From Candidatus Woesearchaeota archaeon (lineage in GTDB: Archaea > Nanobdellota > Nanobdellia > Woesearchaeales > SKGA01), in assembly GCA_007117735.1 (NCBI GenBank), contig SKGA01000003.1:1-40217 (forward strand): 40,217 nucleotides of DNA. The letters run 5' to 3'. Every line of letters starts with the position of its first letter. The stretch's first letter is position 1. Shown piece after piece: positions 18,772-27,341 of the stretch. Made by a program: the position numbers and the translations under genes. A model generated the notes under the pieces. That model worked only from the letters and a program-made list of their open reading frames with translations, did not search any database and had not been told where the DNA came from.

Positions 18772-19452
18772 ATGAAAATTATTTTAACTGAACAAGTGCA
18801 AGCAAAACGATTATTAGAAGGATTTCCTGGATTTGGTCTTGTTGGACCAATTGTTACAGAATATTTAATTGAGCAACTGCACTGTAAACCAGTAGGATAT
18901 ATTTTATATGATCAATTACCAGCAACAGTAGCAGTACATAAAGGAAAACTCGTTCAACCATTAGGAATTTATTATTCGGAAAAACACGATTTATTACTTC
19001 TTCACGCAATCATTGATGTGAAGGGTGTAGAGTGGGATATTGTTCAAGCAATAGAAGAACTTGTGAAACAAACAGGAATTAAAGAAATCGTTTCTCTTGA
19101 AGGAGTCGCAGGAAATCACAGCGAGGAAGTATACTGTTTCAATAGCGAATCATTTGAACAACAAGGAGCAAAACCAATACAAGAATCAGTTATTGTAGGT
19201 GTGACTGCAGGTCTTCTTGTTCGAAAATTACCAGTACATTGTCTATTTGCACAAACACAAAGCAATCTTCCCGATAGTCGGGCAGCGGCAAATATCATCT
19301 CATTTCTTGAAAAACATTACGGCTTTTCTGTCGATACACAACCATTGTTAGAACAAGCAGCACTTGTAGAAGAAAAAGTAAAATCAGTTCTTTCACAAAC
19401 TGCAAAAACAGTACAAGAAGTAGACAAAAAACAAATGTCTTATTTAGGTTAA
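18772..19452 (+). CDS. PAC2 family protein (proteasome assembly chaperone-like)
   Basis: 226 aa; RLLEGFPGFGLVGPIVTEYLIEQL...VSLEGVAG...GVTAGLLVRKLPVHCLFAQT. Confidence 0.85.
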   Translation: MKIILTEQVQAKRLLEGFPGFGLVGPIVTEYLIEQLHCKPVGYILYDQLPATVAVHKGKLVQPLGIYYSEKHDLLLLHAIIDVKGVEWDIVQAIEELVKQTGIKEIVSLEGVAGNHSEEVYCFNSESFEQQGAKPIQESVIVGVTAGLLVRKLPVHCLFAQTQSNLPDSRAAANIISFLEKHYGFSVDTQPLLEQAALVEEKVKSVLSQTAKTVQEVDKKQMSYLG

Positions 19453-19475
19453 ATCAAAGATACGAGTCATTCTAA

Positions 19476-19859
19476 CTACAACAATAGACTCATTCCAATA
19501 AGCACGGAAAGTAAGAGTGCTAAAAGGACAGAGAGAAAAATCTGAATAAACCAGACAAGAAAAGCTTTCCACCAACGAAGACGAAACATTTCTCGATATA
19601 AAACTACTGCAACGAGAAACACAACAATCGCTATGGGAGAGAAAAAGATGTAGAGTAAAGACGTAACAATACCTACAACAAGATTAACACCTACCGCTCT
19701 TAGGAGAGAAGTTCTACCACCAAGCATCTTCACACTTAAATAAAGAGGAAATGAAGCTACAATAAAAGATAAAAGAATAACTCCTGCAATAAGTAATAAA
19801 TCTAACATAAAGAGTCTAAATGCAGTCGAGTTTAAAAATGTGGCGATGAGAAGTAACAT
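19476..19859 (-). CDS. Small membrane protein
   Basis: 127 aa, 3-4 hydrophobic segments. Confidence 0.55.
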   Translation of the reverse strand: MLLLIATFLNSTAFRLFMLDLLLIAGVILLSFIVASFPLYLSVKMLGGRTSLLRAVGVNLVVGIVTSLLYIFFSPIAIVVFLVAVVLYREMFRLRWWKAFLVWFIQIFLSVLLALLLSVLIGMSLLL

Positions 19860-19891
19860 TTAAGAAGAAAGAAAGATTTATCTCAACCACG

Positions 19892-21076
19892 ATGAACGAT
19901 ATCTTAGCACAACTCATTCCTGAGAAAGAGAAACAAGCACAAGCACAAGCAGTGACTCAAGAAATTATCGCTCACTTAGAACAACAAGAAGGAGTAGTAG
20001 AATGTATTGCAGGAGGAAGTTGTGCGAAAGGAACGAATCTTAAAAATAATTTTGATATCGACATTTTTGTACGATACAAACCAAGCGTGAAAGATTATTC
20101 TCGAAACTTAGAGAAAGCACTCTCTCCTTTTCAAACTGAACGAGTACGGGCTTCAAGAGACTATTTTATGTTTACGTACAAAGGGCATGAAATCGAGTGT
20201 ATACCAGTAAAATATATCACCTCCGTTAGTGAAGCAGAAAACAGTACCGACCTCTCCCCACTTCATGTTGCCTGGGCAAAAGCACATCTCTCATCAGAAC
20301 AAGCAAACGACGTACGAAAGGCAAAACAGTTCTGTCGAGTAGCACACGTGTATGGAGCAGAAAGTTATCGCAAAGGATTCTCAGGACACGTGCTAGAAAT
20401 TCTTATTATACACCATACAACATTTGACCACTTCATACAAGCAGTGAGCGAATGGACGTTCCCCGTGCATATTGGAGATGCGAGTAAAAAATTGAATCCT
20501 TCAAAAACAGCAGGACCTCTTGTCGTTGTTGATCCAATAGATCCAGAACGAAACGCGGCAGCAGCCGTTTCTTTTCAACAAGCAAAACAATTACAAAAAC
20601 AAGCTAGAGCATACCTTGCACAAGAAGAAAAAGAAGCATTTTTTGTCCTACAACCATTCACCTTACCAGAAGGAAATCTTCACGTTGTAGAATGTACACC
20701 TCTAGAAGGAAATAAAGATATTGCACTTACAAAAGTACTTAAAGTCTACGAATGGATAACGCGAGGACTTGAAGAAGAAGGATTTAGCATTCGTACACAA
20801 GGATGGAATCCTGAAACGCCAACAACAACGATGTACTGGGAAGTTGAAGAAGAAAAACTCCCGTCAACATATTATCGGCAAGGGCCACATATCGATCAAA
20901 AAGAAGCAGTACAATCATTTAAAGAAAAACATCAAGAACGAGCAGAACAGCAAGGAGACTACTATGTCGTGCTTGAAAAACGAAAACATCCTCATATTCG
21001 AGACTGCCTTACCCACCTTATCAACACAAGCTATACACAAGAGCGATGTATAGACATATTTATAAAGGAAGATTGA
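19892..21076 (+). CDS. cca: CCA-adding enzyme (archaeal class I tRNA nucleotidyltransferase)
   Basis: 394 aa; AGGSCAKGTNLKNNFDIDIFVRY, RDYFMFTYKGHEIECIPVKY, GFSGHVLEILIIHH, DPIDPERNAAAAVS. Confidence 0.95.
   Translation: MNDILAQLIPEKEKQAQAQAVTQEIIAHLEQQEGVVECIAGGSCAKGTNLKNNFDIDIFVRYKPSVKDYSRNLEKALSPFQTERVRASRDYFMFTYKGHEIECIPVKYITSVSEAENSTDLSPLHVAWAKAHLSSEQANDVRKAKQFCRVAHVYGAESYRKGFSGHVLEILIIHHTTFDHFIQAVSEWTFPVHIGDASKKLNPSKTAGPLVVVDPIDPERNAAAAVSFQQAKQLQKQARAYLAQEEKEAFFVLQPFTLPEGNLHVVECTPLEGNKDIALTKVLKVYEWITRGLEEEGFSIRTQGWNPETPTTTMYWEVEEEKLPSTYYRQGPHIDQKEAVQSFKEKHQERAEQQGDYYVVLEKRKHPHIRDCLTHLINTSYTQERCIDIFIKED
21059..21066 (+). promoter_or_regulatory. TATA box for L15e (inside the end of cca)
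   Basis: TTTATAAA; predicted start site near 21088 gives a leader of about 69 nt with SD GGAGG at 21145-21149. Confidence 0.55.
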
Positions 21077-21156
21077 TTTTCTCTTTAATACTCTTAGATG
21101 TGGGCGTGCTTGCCTGAATAAGAGAATAATGCACTACAAATAATGGAGGCAAAAAA

Positions 21157-21729
21157 ATGGGATTATACAAATACCTACGAGAGGCTTGGAAAAAGCCAAA
21201 AAAAACAAATAACGAAGGGTTCAAAGAGTTATTATACACTCTACGACGAGAACCAGCAACAATGCGAATTGCAAAACCTACACGACTTGATAGAGCAAGA
21301 AGTCTAGGATACCGAGCAAAACAAGGAATTATTGTTGTTCGACAACGAGTAACCCGAGGAAGTCACACTCGACCAGATATTAAAGGTGGACGACGACCAA
21401 AACACAACACGCAGCGAAAAGTTGTAGCAAAAAGTTACCAGCAAATTGCTGAAGAACGAACTGCTCGACAATACACTAACTGTGAAGTTCTTAATTCCTA
21501 CTTACTTATCGAAGATGGTATGCACAAGTGGTATGAAATTATCCTTGTAGACCGAACGCACCCAGCAATCTTAACTGATAAACAGTTAAACTGGATTTCC
21601 TTACAAAAAGGACGAGTCTTTCGAGGACTTACGTCTGCAGGTAAGAAAAGCCGAGGTCTTCGAAACAAAGGTATTGGTGCTGAAAAAGTACGACCTGGCG
21701 TTCGAGCAAATAAAGGAAGACTTAATTAA
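21157..21729 (+). CDS. rpl15e: Ribosomal protein L15e
   Basis: 190 aa; [69 protein letters not shown]. Confidence 0.97.
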   Translation: MGLYKYLREAWKKPKKTNNEGFKELLYTLRREPATMRIAKPTRLDRARSLGYRAKQGIIVVRQRVTRGSHTRPDIKGGRRPKHNTQRKVVAKSYQQIAEERTARQYTNCEVLNSYLLIEDGMHKWYEIILVDRTHPAILTDKQLNWISLQKGRVFRGLTSAGKKSRGLRNKGIGAEKVRPGVRANKGRLN

Positions 21730-21746
21730 GTCTTTTTTTCTTTTTT
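21718..21746 (+). terminator. Intrinsic-like terminator overlapping the L15e stop codon
   Basis: AGACTTAATTAAGTCT (16-nt palindrome containing the TAA stop) followed by TTTTTTCTTTTTT. Confidence 0.6.
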
Positions 21747-21750
21747 CAAA

Positions 21751-21827
21751 AAATTCTTTAGTGTTTGTAATCTTCTTAATACTAGTTAATAAAAAAATCA
21801 AAGAACATAGTAGTTTTGTTGTTTACT
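21751..21827. repeat. Dispersed intergenic repeat, copy 3 (left half degenerate)
   Basis: ACTAGTTAATAAAAAAATCAAAGAACATAGTAGTTTTGTTGTTTACTA (21781-21827 region) aligns with the right half of copies 1 and 2, same orientation. Confidence 0.6.
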
Positions 21828-21842
21828 ATAAGTAAAAGTTAG

Positions 21843-21872
21843 AAAAGAAAAAAGGGATGAGAACATCCCTTT
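21843..21872 (-). terminator. Intrinsic-like terminator downstream of dps
   Basis: Minus-strand AAAGGGATG-TTCT-CATCCCTTT (9-bp stem) followed by TTTCTTTTC. Confidence 0.65.
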
Positions 21873-21879
21873 AAAAAAA

Positions 21880-22323
21880 TTAAGCGTTTTTTAACGCTTG
21901 AGAAACAAGCCAAATATGTTTATCAAGGTCAGTTACATGATCTTCAAGAAGAGCAACTGTGATAGGATCATCTTCCTGATCAGCAAGTTTTCGTGCATGA
22001 AGCGCAGTCTCTCTTAGAGAAGAAAGATCATTCTTTGCAATTTCAAACGCTTGACGGATGGAAATATCATGACTATCCATTTCTTCAATAGAAGATTTCT
22101 CAAGATAAGAACGTAATGAAGCCAGAGGAAAACCACCTAACATTTTAATTCGTTCAGCAACTTCATCATACTGCTCAAATAAAGTATCATAAACACCTTC
22201 TAACTGTTCATGAACAGGTTTAAAATTTTCTCCAACAACATTCCAGTGGAGATTATGAACTTTAACATTTAACACAGCTAAATCAGCTACTAATTTTTGT
22301 AATACTTCAATTTTTTCACTCAT
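21880..22323 (-). CDS. dps: Dps / ferritin-like DNA-protection protein
   Basis: 147 aa; KVHNLHWNVVGENFKPVHEQLEGVYDTLFEQYDEVAERIKMLGGFP. Confidence 0.92.
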   Translation of the reverse strand: MSEKIEVLQKLVADLAVLNVKVHNLHWNVVGENFKPVHEQLEGVYDTLFEQYDEVAERIKMLGGFPLASLRSYLEKSSIEEMDSHDISIRQAFEIAKNDLSSLRETALHARKLADQEDDPITVALLEDHVTDLDKHIWLVSQALKNA

Positions 22324-22414
22324 ATGTATTCACCAGTATTAACTAAGAAAGAAGTGTTTAAAAATGTTATCAAAGAATGAACAATGTGGCTAAAAAAAGC
22401 CACAACCAAAAAAA

Positions 22415-22969
22415 TTATTTCACAAAGATATTATGCTTTTCCTTACCTTCGATCTCTTTTAAGATACGCTTAACAATAAGCTTCTCAGGATCAGAGATAA
22501 GTTTTACACGTGATTTAAGATTAGCATAACTGGTGAAAGGATCGCCACGTCGCTCCTCAATAATCTCCCACATATGCTTTTTACCTAAACCAGGCAATAA
22601 TTCTAAGGAATGCATACGAGTGGAAAGAGGTTGACTTTTGTTGAAAAACTCAATAAACTCTTCTTCACGACTCTGAACAATTTGACGGATAACATGCTCA
22701 AGCTCAGCAGTTGCAGTAGCAGTAAGTTTAGAGAGGGGAATCCGACCAATAACATGATGAATTTTATCTCGTTTTTGATCACCAACATACACTTCATCAT
22801 ACGGTTGAAGATGAACATCTTTTCGAGGGACTAATTCAAGCAAAGCAATATTGTTTTTTCCAATAGCCTGAGCAATTGTAGTCTTTAAATGACTAGGTCG
22901 CGTATCTGAAGCATAACCATTTGGCAAGAAATCCAAAATAATCGCTTCTTCTTCTCGTTTTCGTTCCAT
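22415..22969 (-). CDS. DUF655 family putative RNA-binding protein
   Basis: 184 aa; ILDFLPNGYASDTRP...ELVPRKDVHLQPYDEVYVGDQKRDKIHHVIGRI...LLPGLGKKHMWEIIEERR; downstream of rpoF as in other archaea. Confidence 0.85.
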   Translation of the reverse strand: MERKREEEAIILDFLPNGYASDTRPSHLKTTIAQAIGKNNIALLELVPRKDVHLQPYDEVYVGDQKRDKIHHVIGRIPLSKLTATATAELEHVIRQIVQSREEEFIEFFNKSQPLSTRMHSLELLPGLGKKHMWEIIEERRGDPFTSYANLKSRVKLISDPEKLIVKRILKEIEGKEKHNIFVK

Positions 22970-23057
22970 TTATTTTTCCCTCCGTATTAGTGTTTTTCGT
23001 GTTCGTTCTTTTTAAACCTTTCTAAAGAAAATAAAAAAAGAGGTTTTTGTCCAAAAG

Positions 23058-23405
23058 TTATGGACGAAAACCATCAAGAACCTCGATAATTTTATCAAGA
23101 CTCTCTTTAGTTACCGTGACATTATAGCCACTAAGAATAATTTTAAGATGCTCAGAAGATTCAGGCATCAAATCAATAATTTTAATAAAATGAATATCTT
23201 TTAACCGAGGAAGATCTAACGCTTCCAAAGCTTGAACACACTCATCTGCCTTTTCAGGAGACAATGCAGCAATATCATTGACATAATCTTCAGTTTTTCC
23301 TCCACGAAAAGAAAGTTCTTCATCTCGCTCTTTGATAGTCTTCATCATATCTTTAACATGAGCGATACTGACAGGTCTTTTTTCAAGGATTTCTGGTTGC
23401 GCCAT
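23058..23405 (-). CDS. rpoF: RNA polymerase subunit Rpo4/RpoF
   Basis: 115 aa; follows L21e; LSPEKADECVQALEALDLPRLKDIHFIKIIDLMPESSEHLKIIL. Confidence 0.85.
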   Translation of the reverse strand: MAQPEILEKRPVSIAHVKDMMKTIKERDEELSFRGGKTEDYVNDIAALSPEKADECVQALEALDLPRLKDIHFIKIIDLMPESSEHLKIILSGYNVTVTKESLDKIIEVLDGFRP

Positions 23406-23406
23406 T

Positions 23407-23700
23407 TTATTGTGTTGCTTTTAGGTGAACTGGGTGTACGACAACAGTTTTAGTTTTACCACCGTCATTGATACTTACTTCATAGCAAGAACCCACTACT
23501 TTGGTTACTTTTCCTACTTTTCCATAAAATCGAGGGAAGTACATCCCTTTCTGAACAGCAGGTTCTGCACGTAATTGTACAACATCGCCTACTGAAAAGG
23601 ATTTAAGGAATTCACGAATGCTAACTTTTCCACGGGAACGAACGTTTTTTCTCATTTTGTAACGAGTGTTACGTCGCATACCGCCTACTCTATCTACCAT
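23407..23700 (-). CDS. rpl21e: Ribosomal protein L21e
   Basis: 97 aa; GGMRRNTRYKMRKNVRSRGKVSI...GDVVQLRAEPAVQKGMYFPRFYGKVGKV. Confidence 0.95.
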   Translation of the reverse strand: MVDRVGGMRRNTRYKMRKNVRSRGKVSIREFLKSFSVGDVVQLRAEPAVQKGMYFPRFYGKVGKVTKVVGSCYEVSINDGGKTKTVVVHPVHLKATQ

Positions 23701-23797
23701 AACGAGTAAGGAATAAATACGAGTTTATAAAGGTTACTTTAATGTTATCAATCATCATCTTCACTACATATATAAATAGCTCACCATCAACTAAACT

Positions 23798-24284
23798 ATG
23801 CACTATCTTTATGTTGATGAAAGCGGTTGTCTTGGACTGGAAAAAGGATCTAAATATTTTATTGTAGCATGCATCGTTACCAAGTGCGATCCTAAAGAAT
23901 TAAAGAAAATTATTCGAAATGTTCGAAAAATCAAATCTTTCCAAAAAGAATTAAAAAAAAACTAACGAAATTCATGCAAACAAATGTACTCCAAAACTTA
24001 TTAAATACGTCCTTACAAAGATTAATTCTTTACCAGACACACACATTTATTTTACTGTTCTTGAAAAACACCGAGTACATAGCGCCTATCTACAAAAAGA
24101 CCGAAATAAATTATACAATTTTGTCGCAGGAAAACTTGCAATGACCATCAATCTTGAAACAGATCATGCTTTTGTTCGAATCGATCTTTCTAAAGGAAGT
24201 CAGATTTCACGAGAAGATTTTGATCAATATTTTAAAGATAAATTACCTAAATATTCCTTTTTCGCCAACATAAGATACAAATAA
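23798..24284 (+). pseudogene. DUF3800-like protein, reading frame interrupted at an A9 tract (frameshift, slippage site or assembly error)
   Basis: Manual translation. Frame A gives MHYLYVDESGCLGLEKGSKYFIVACIVTK...KSFQKELKKN* (stop 23963-23965). Dropping one A from the A9 run (23953-23961) continues KTNEIHANKCTPKLIKYVLTKINSLPDTHIYFTVLEKHRVHSAYLQKDRNKLYNFVAGKLAMTINL...FFANIRYK*. TATATAAA is centred about 26 nt before ATG. Confidence 0.75.
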
Positions 24285-24288
24285 ACAA

Positions 24289-24924
24289 TCACTGAAGAAA
24301 CAAATCATACTCTTTGAACTTTTTATCAAGAGAAAAAGCATCAACAAGTAATTTGTTTAATTTATCAGTCTTTTCTCTTGAAATCTTGTTAAAACCTAGA
24401 ATCGAACGAGAAGGCACATAACCACGATCAAGAGTCATAGAAGGATAATAAGGATCAAAAAACTCAAGTGAAAACACAGAAGAAACATCATTCTTACGCT
24501 GACCAATAAAATAATTCTTAACATTCATTAAACCAGTAAATAGTAAAGAGACATTTTCTGAAATAAGATACTGATCAATAGCTTTGTAGGACTCAGCAAG
24601 AAAAGTTGTTTCACGAGAACGAATCTTAGCGAGTAAAGGATTAGAAGAAAATTCAAGAACAGTTTTATCAAGATTCTTTTTCATACGAGTATAAACAGAA
24701 GCTTCAACATCAACACTAGACAACTCACTATTAACACGTTGAGCTTCAGTCTCAATCTCTTTAATAAGAGGCTTACTAAAACTAAAATCAGAACTAGCTA
24801 CCTTAGATAATACATCGAGTTTTTCCTGTAAACCATATTGTTTACGAGAATAAGATATCTCATAAAACGGCTTACAAGCAAACACAAATTCAACAGCATC
24901 TTGAAAAGTAGAGGGTTCTGACAC
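24289..24924 (-). CDS. Hypothetical, largely helical protein
   Basis: 211-aa ORF; no recognised motifs; tail-to-tail with the DUF3800-like gene. Confidence 0.5.
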   Translation of the reverse strand: MSEPSTFQDAVEFVFACKPFYEISYSRKQYGLQEKLDVLSKVASSDFSFSKPLIKEIETEAQRVNSELSSVDVEASVYTRMKKNLDKTVLEFSSNPLLAKIRSRETTFLAESYKAIDQYLISENVSLLFTGLMNVKNYFIGQRKNDVSSVFSLEFFDPYYPSMTLDRGYVPSRSILGFNKISREKTDKLNKLLVDAFSLDKKFKEYDLFLQ

Positions 24925-24973
24925 GAAAGAGAGAAAAATGAACGAAATATATAAACCTTACTTCTTAAGAATT

Positions 24974-24995
24974 AAAAAAAGAGCGAAAATCGCCC
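24974..24995 (-). terminator. Intrinsic-like terminator downstream of L11
   Basis: Minus-strand GGGCGA-TTT-TCGCTC followed by TTTTTTT. Confidence 0.6.
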
Positions 24996-25008
24996 TTTAG
25001 AGAAAAAA

Positions 25009-25482
25009 TTATTCTACTTTGAATTCGCCAGCAGCTAATGCTTTAAACGCATCCTGTGCTTTTTTGCCTTCAATGGTCACACCCATACTTTGACAAGTAC
25101 CCATGATTTCTTTTGCTCGCGCAGTCATGTCCTTACCAGTAAGAGCACTCTCTTTCATTCGAGCAATTTTAAGAACTTGATCAAAGGAAAGGTTTCCAAC
25201 TAATTCAGCTTTAGGATTACCACTTGCTTTTTTTAAGCCAGCTTCTTGTTTAATAAGCGCAGCAGCAGGAGGAGTACCTAATTCAATCTCAAAAGATTTA
25301 TCATCAGTGTTAATGTGAACTTTTACAGGAACTTGCATACCAGCAAAGTCAGCAGTTTTTTTGTTAATTTCTGCAACAACAAGACCAATATTTACTCCTT
25401 TCGGTCCAAGTGCAGGTCCTAATGGTGGAGCAGCAGTTGCTTTCCCACCCATAATTAATGCTTCAACAGTTTCAGTTGCCAT
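25009..25482 (-). CDS. rpl11: Ribosomal protein L11
   Basis: 157 aa; ETVEALIMGGKATAAPPLGPALGPKGVNIGLVVAEINKKT. Confidence 0.97.
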   Translation of the reverse strand: MATETVEALIMGGKATAAPPLGPALGPKGVNIGLVVAEINKKTADFAGMQVPVKVHINTDDKSFEIELGTPPAAALIKQEAGLKKASGNPKAELVGNLSFDQVLKIARMKESALTGKDMTARAKEIMGTCQSMGVTIEGKKAQDAFKALAAGEFKVE

Positions 25483-25679
25483 TTTTTATTATCCTCAATT
25501 TAAGCTTTTTTGTGCATCAAAATAAAGCTTTTTATTTGCGTAACAGAGAGAAAAGAAGACAGCGATAATTTATAAATCTTTGTCATGAGAAAAACTCAAA
25601 AAAAGTAATAAAATTAAGATATTTTAGGAAATAAACTAAAAAAAGTTAATTTTATATACTTTTACTTCTTTTTAATATC

Positions 25680-26822
25680 ATGCCAACACAATATGACGTA
25701 TTTGCAAAGCTTATTGAAAAAAGTCCCTGCAGAGAATCAGATCTAGGATTTAAAACGGAAGTATACGTCCAATTAAAAAAACTACGAGAAGCAGGATGGA
25801 TTACCAAACAAAATAATCTTTACGCTCCAAGAAAACAACCTAAAACAATTTACGCATTCAAAATAATACAATACTGTTTAAAAAATAATTTAGACTATAA
25901 CCTCTTTTTTTCAAAAAATATGCCGCGCATTATAGAAGAACTCATAAAACACGCCCCTGTACTTCGACCGACAAAACTAAAAAACAATAAAGATATAGGA
26001 ACAATACTCACCTATTTAGAAGAACATCAATTTATACTCATACATAAAAAAAAACCCGCAACAGGAATACTCCTGCGACACGAATTATTTGATTACCTCA
26101 TACAATTCTTCGAACTACCCTTACACATACCGCAACCAAAACTACTATTTCAAGAAGTACAAAGAAAAGCACAACGCTTGAAAGGAAAACCAATAAATCC
26201 ATTTGACGAAGAAATATTCTCATTCCTAACAGGAAGCGCACAACTAGAAGGAGCAACCATCTCAATTGGAGAAACAAGAGAATTATTAGTCAACGACATC
26301 TATCCAAATAAACCTCAAAAAGACATTCAAATGATAAAAAATCTTCATGAAGCACTACACTACATTATTGAACATATTGATGAAGACATCACAGAAAAAC
26401 ATATACAACAAATAAATTATCTTGTACTTTTTAGTATGCACAGAAACGCAGGAAAATATAAACTACAACAAAATAAAATCCAAGGAAATCCTCATTTTAA
26501 AACAACACATCCGCACAACGTCACAAGCGAGATGGAAAATTTTTGTAAACAATTAAAACAAATCAATCAAAAAAATTGTTTAGAACAACTAGGATACATA
26601 CACAACGAACTTCAAAGAATTCACCCTTTTAGCGACGGAAATAGTAGAACAACAAGAATGATACTCAATTGGATGATAATGAAAAACAACCTTCCATTAC
26701 TAGTACTAAAAATGGGTTCATTTGACGAATACATGAATTTGACCAAATTATCAAAGAAACGAGATGATACGAGATTAACACATTTTTTTTGGAATATACT
26801 CGTCCATGAAAATAATCAATAA
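25680..26822 (+). CDS. Fic domain protein with N-terminal winged-helix-like region
   Basis: 380 aa; inhibitory-helix-like SAQLEG; variant Fic motif HPFSDGNSRTTR; N-terminal LIEKSPCRESDLGFKTEVYVQLKKLREAGWI. Confidence 0.88.
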   Translation: MPTQYDVFAKLIEKSPCRESDLGFKTEVYVQLKKLREAGWITKQNNLYAPRKQPKTIYAFKIIQYCLKNNLDYNLFFSKNMPRIIEELIKHAPVLRPTKLKNNKDIGTILTYLEEHQFILIHKKKPATGILLRHELFDYLIQFFELPLHIPQPKLLFQEVQRKAQRLKGKPINPFDEEIFSFLTGSAQLEGATISIGETRELLVNDIYPNKPQKDIQMIKNLHEALHYIIEHIDEDITEKHIQQINYLVLFSMHRNAGKYKLQQNKIQGNPHFKTTHPHNVTSEMENFCKQLKQINQKNCLEQLGYIHNELQRIHPFSDGNSRTTRMILNWMIMKNNLPLLVLKMGSFDEYMNLTKLSKKRDDTRLTHFFWNILVHENNQ

Positions 26823-26842
26823 ACTAGCTTAAAACCACATTA

Positions 26843-26850
26843 TTTATAAA
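26843..26850 (+). promoter_or_regulatory. TATA box for S6e
   Basis: TTTATAAA; inverted repeat CTCAAT-ACTG-ATTGAG (26868-26883) spans the expected start site; SD GGAGGT at 26914-26919. Confidence 0.55.
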
Positions 26851-26926
26851 CAAGAGTTTGTTTCTTTCTCAATACTGATTGAGCTTTAACGCTGCATAAA
26901 GCGGCGCGCAATCGGAGGTATATACA

Positions 26927-27328
26927 ATGGCTGAAACAAAAATTAATATTGGAGATAAAAAATCTCAAAAGACATATCACAAAGTTCTTACACCAGAACA
27001 ATTAACTGCACTTAGCGGTAAAAAAATTGGTGAAACCTTTAAAGGAGATCTTATCGACCTTCCTGGCTACGAATTAGAAATTCGAGGAGGAAGCGATAGT
27101 GCAGGATTCCCTATGCGAAAAGATGTACATGCGGCAGGACGAAAAAAAGTTCTTATTGTTAGCGGCGTAGGTATTCGTAAAACTAAATATAAAGGTAATA
27201 AAATTCGAAAAACTGTTGCAGGAAATACCATCTATGAAGATACTGCACAAATCAACTGCAAAGTTACTAAATGGGGAAAAGACCCTATTGAAAAACCTGC
27301 AGAAGAAGAACAACCAGCTGAAGAATAA
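26927..27328 (+). CDS. rps6e: Ribosomal protein S6e
   Basis: 133 aa; GETFKGDLIDLPGYELEIRGGSDSAGFPMRKDV...RKTVAGNTI. Confidence 0.95.
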   Translation: MAETKINIGDKKSQKTYHKVLTPEQLTALSGKKIGETFKGDLIDLPGYELEIRGGSDSAGFPMRKDVHAAGRKKVLIVSGVGIRKTKYKGNKIRKTVAGNTIYEDTAQINCKVTKWGKDPIEKPAEEEQPAEE

Positions 27329-27341
27329 AGCTGGATTTTTT
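27314..27341 (+). terminator. Intrinsic-like terminator whose loop contains the S6e stop codon
   Basis: CCAGCT-GAAGAATAA-AGCTGG followed by ATTTTTTTAT. Confidence 0.6.

Noticed and set aside
22385-22404. TGTGGCT-AAAAAA-AGCCACA hairpin downstream of the DUF655 gene as a terminator
   Set aside because: The stem is perfect (7 bp), but no U-tract follows it in the minus direction, so function is unclear.
23798-24924. DUF3800-like gene plus 211-aa gene as a toxin-antitoxin or defence pair
   Set aside because: The genes are convergent rather than operonic and the 211-aa protein has no recognisable antitoxin or defence motif.
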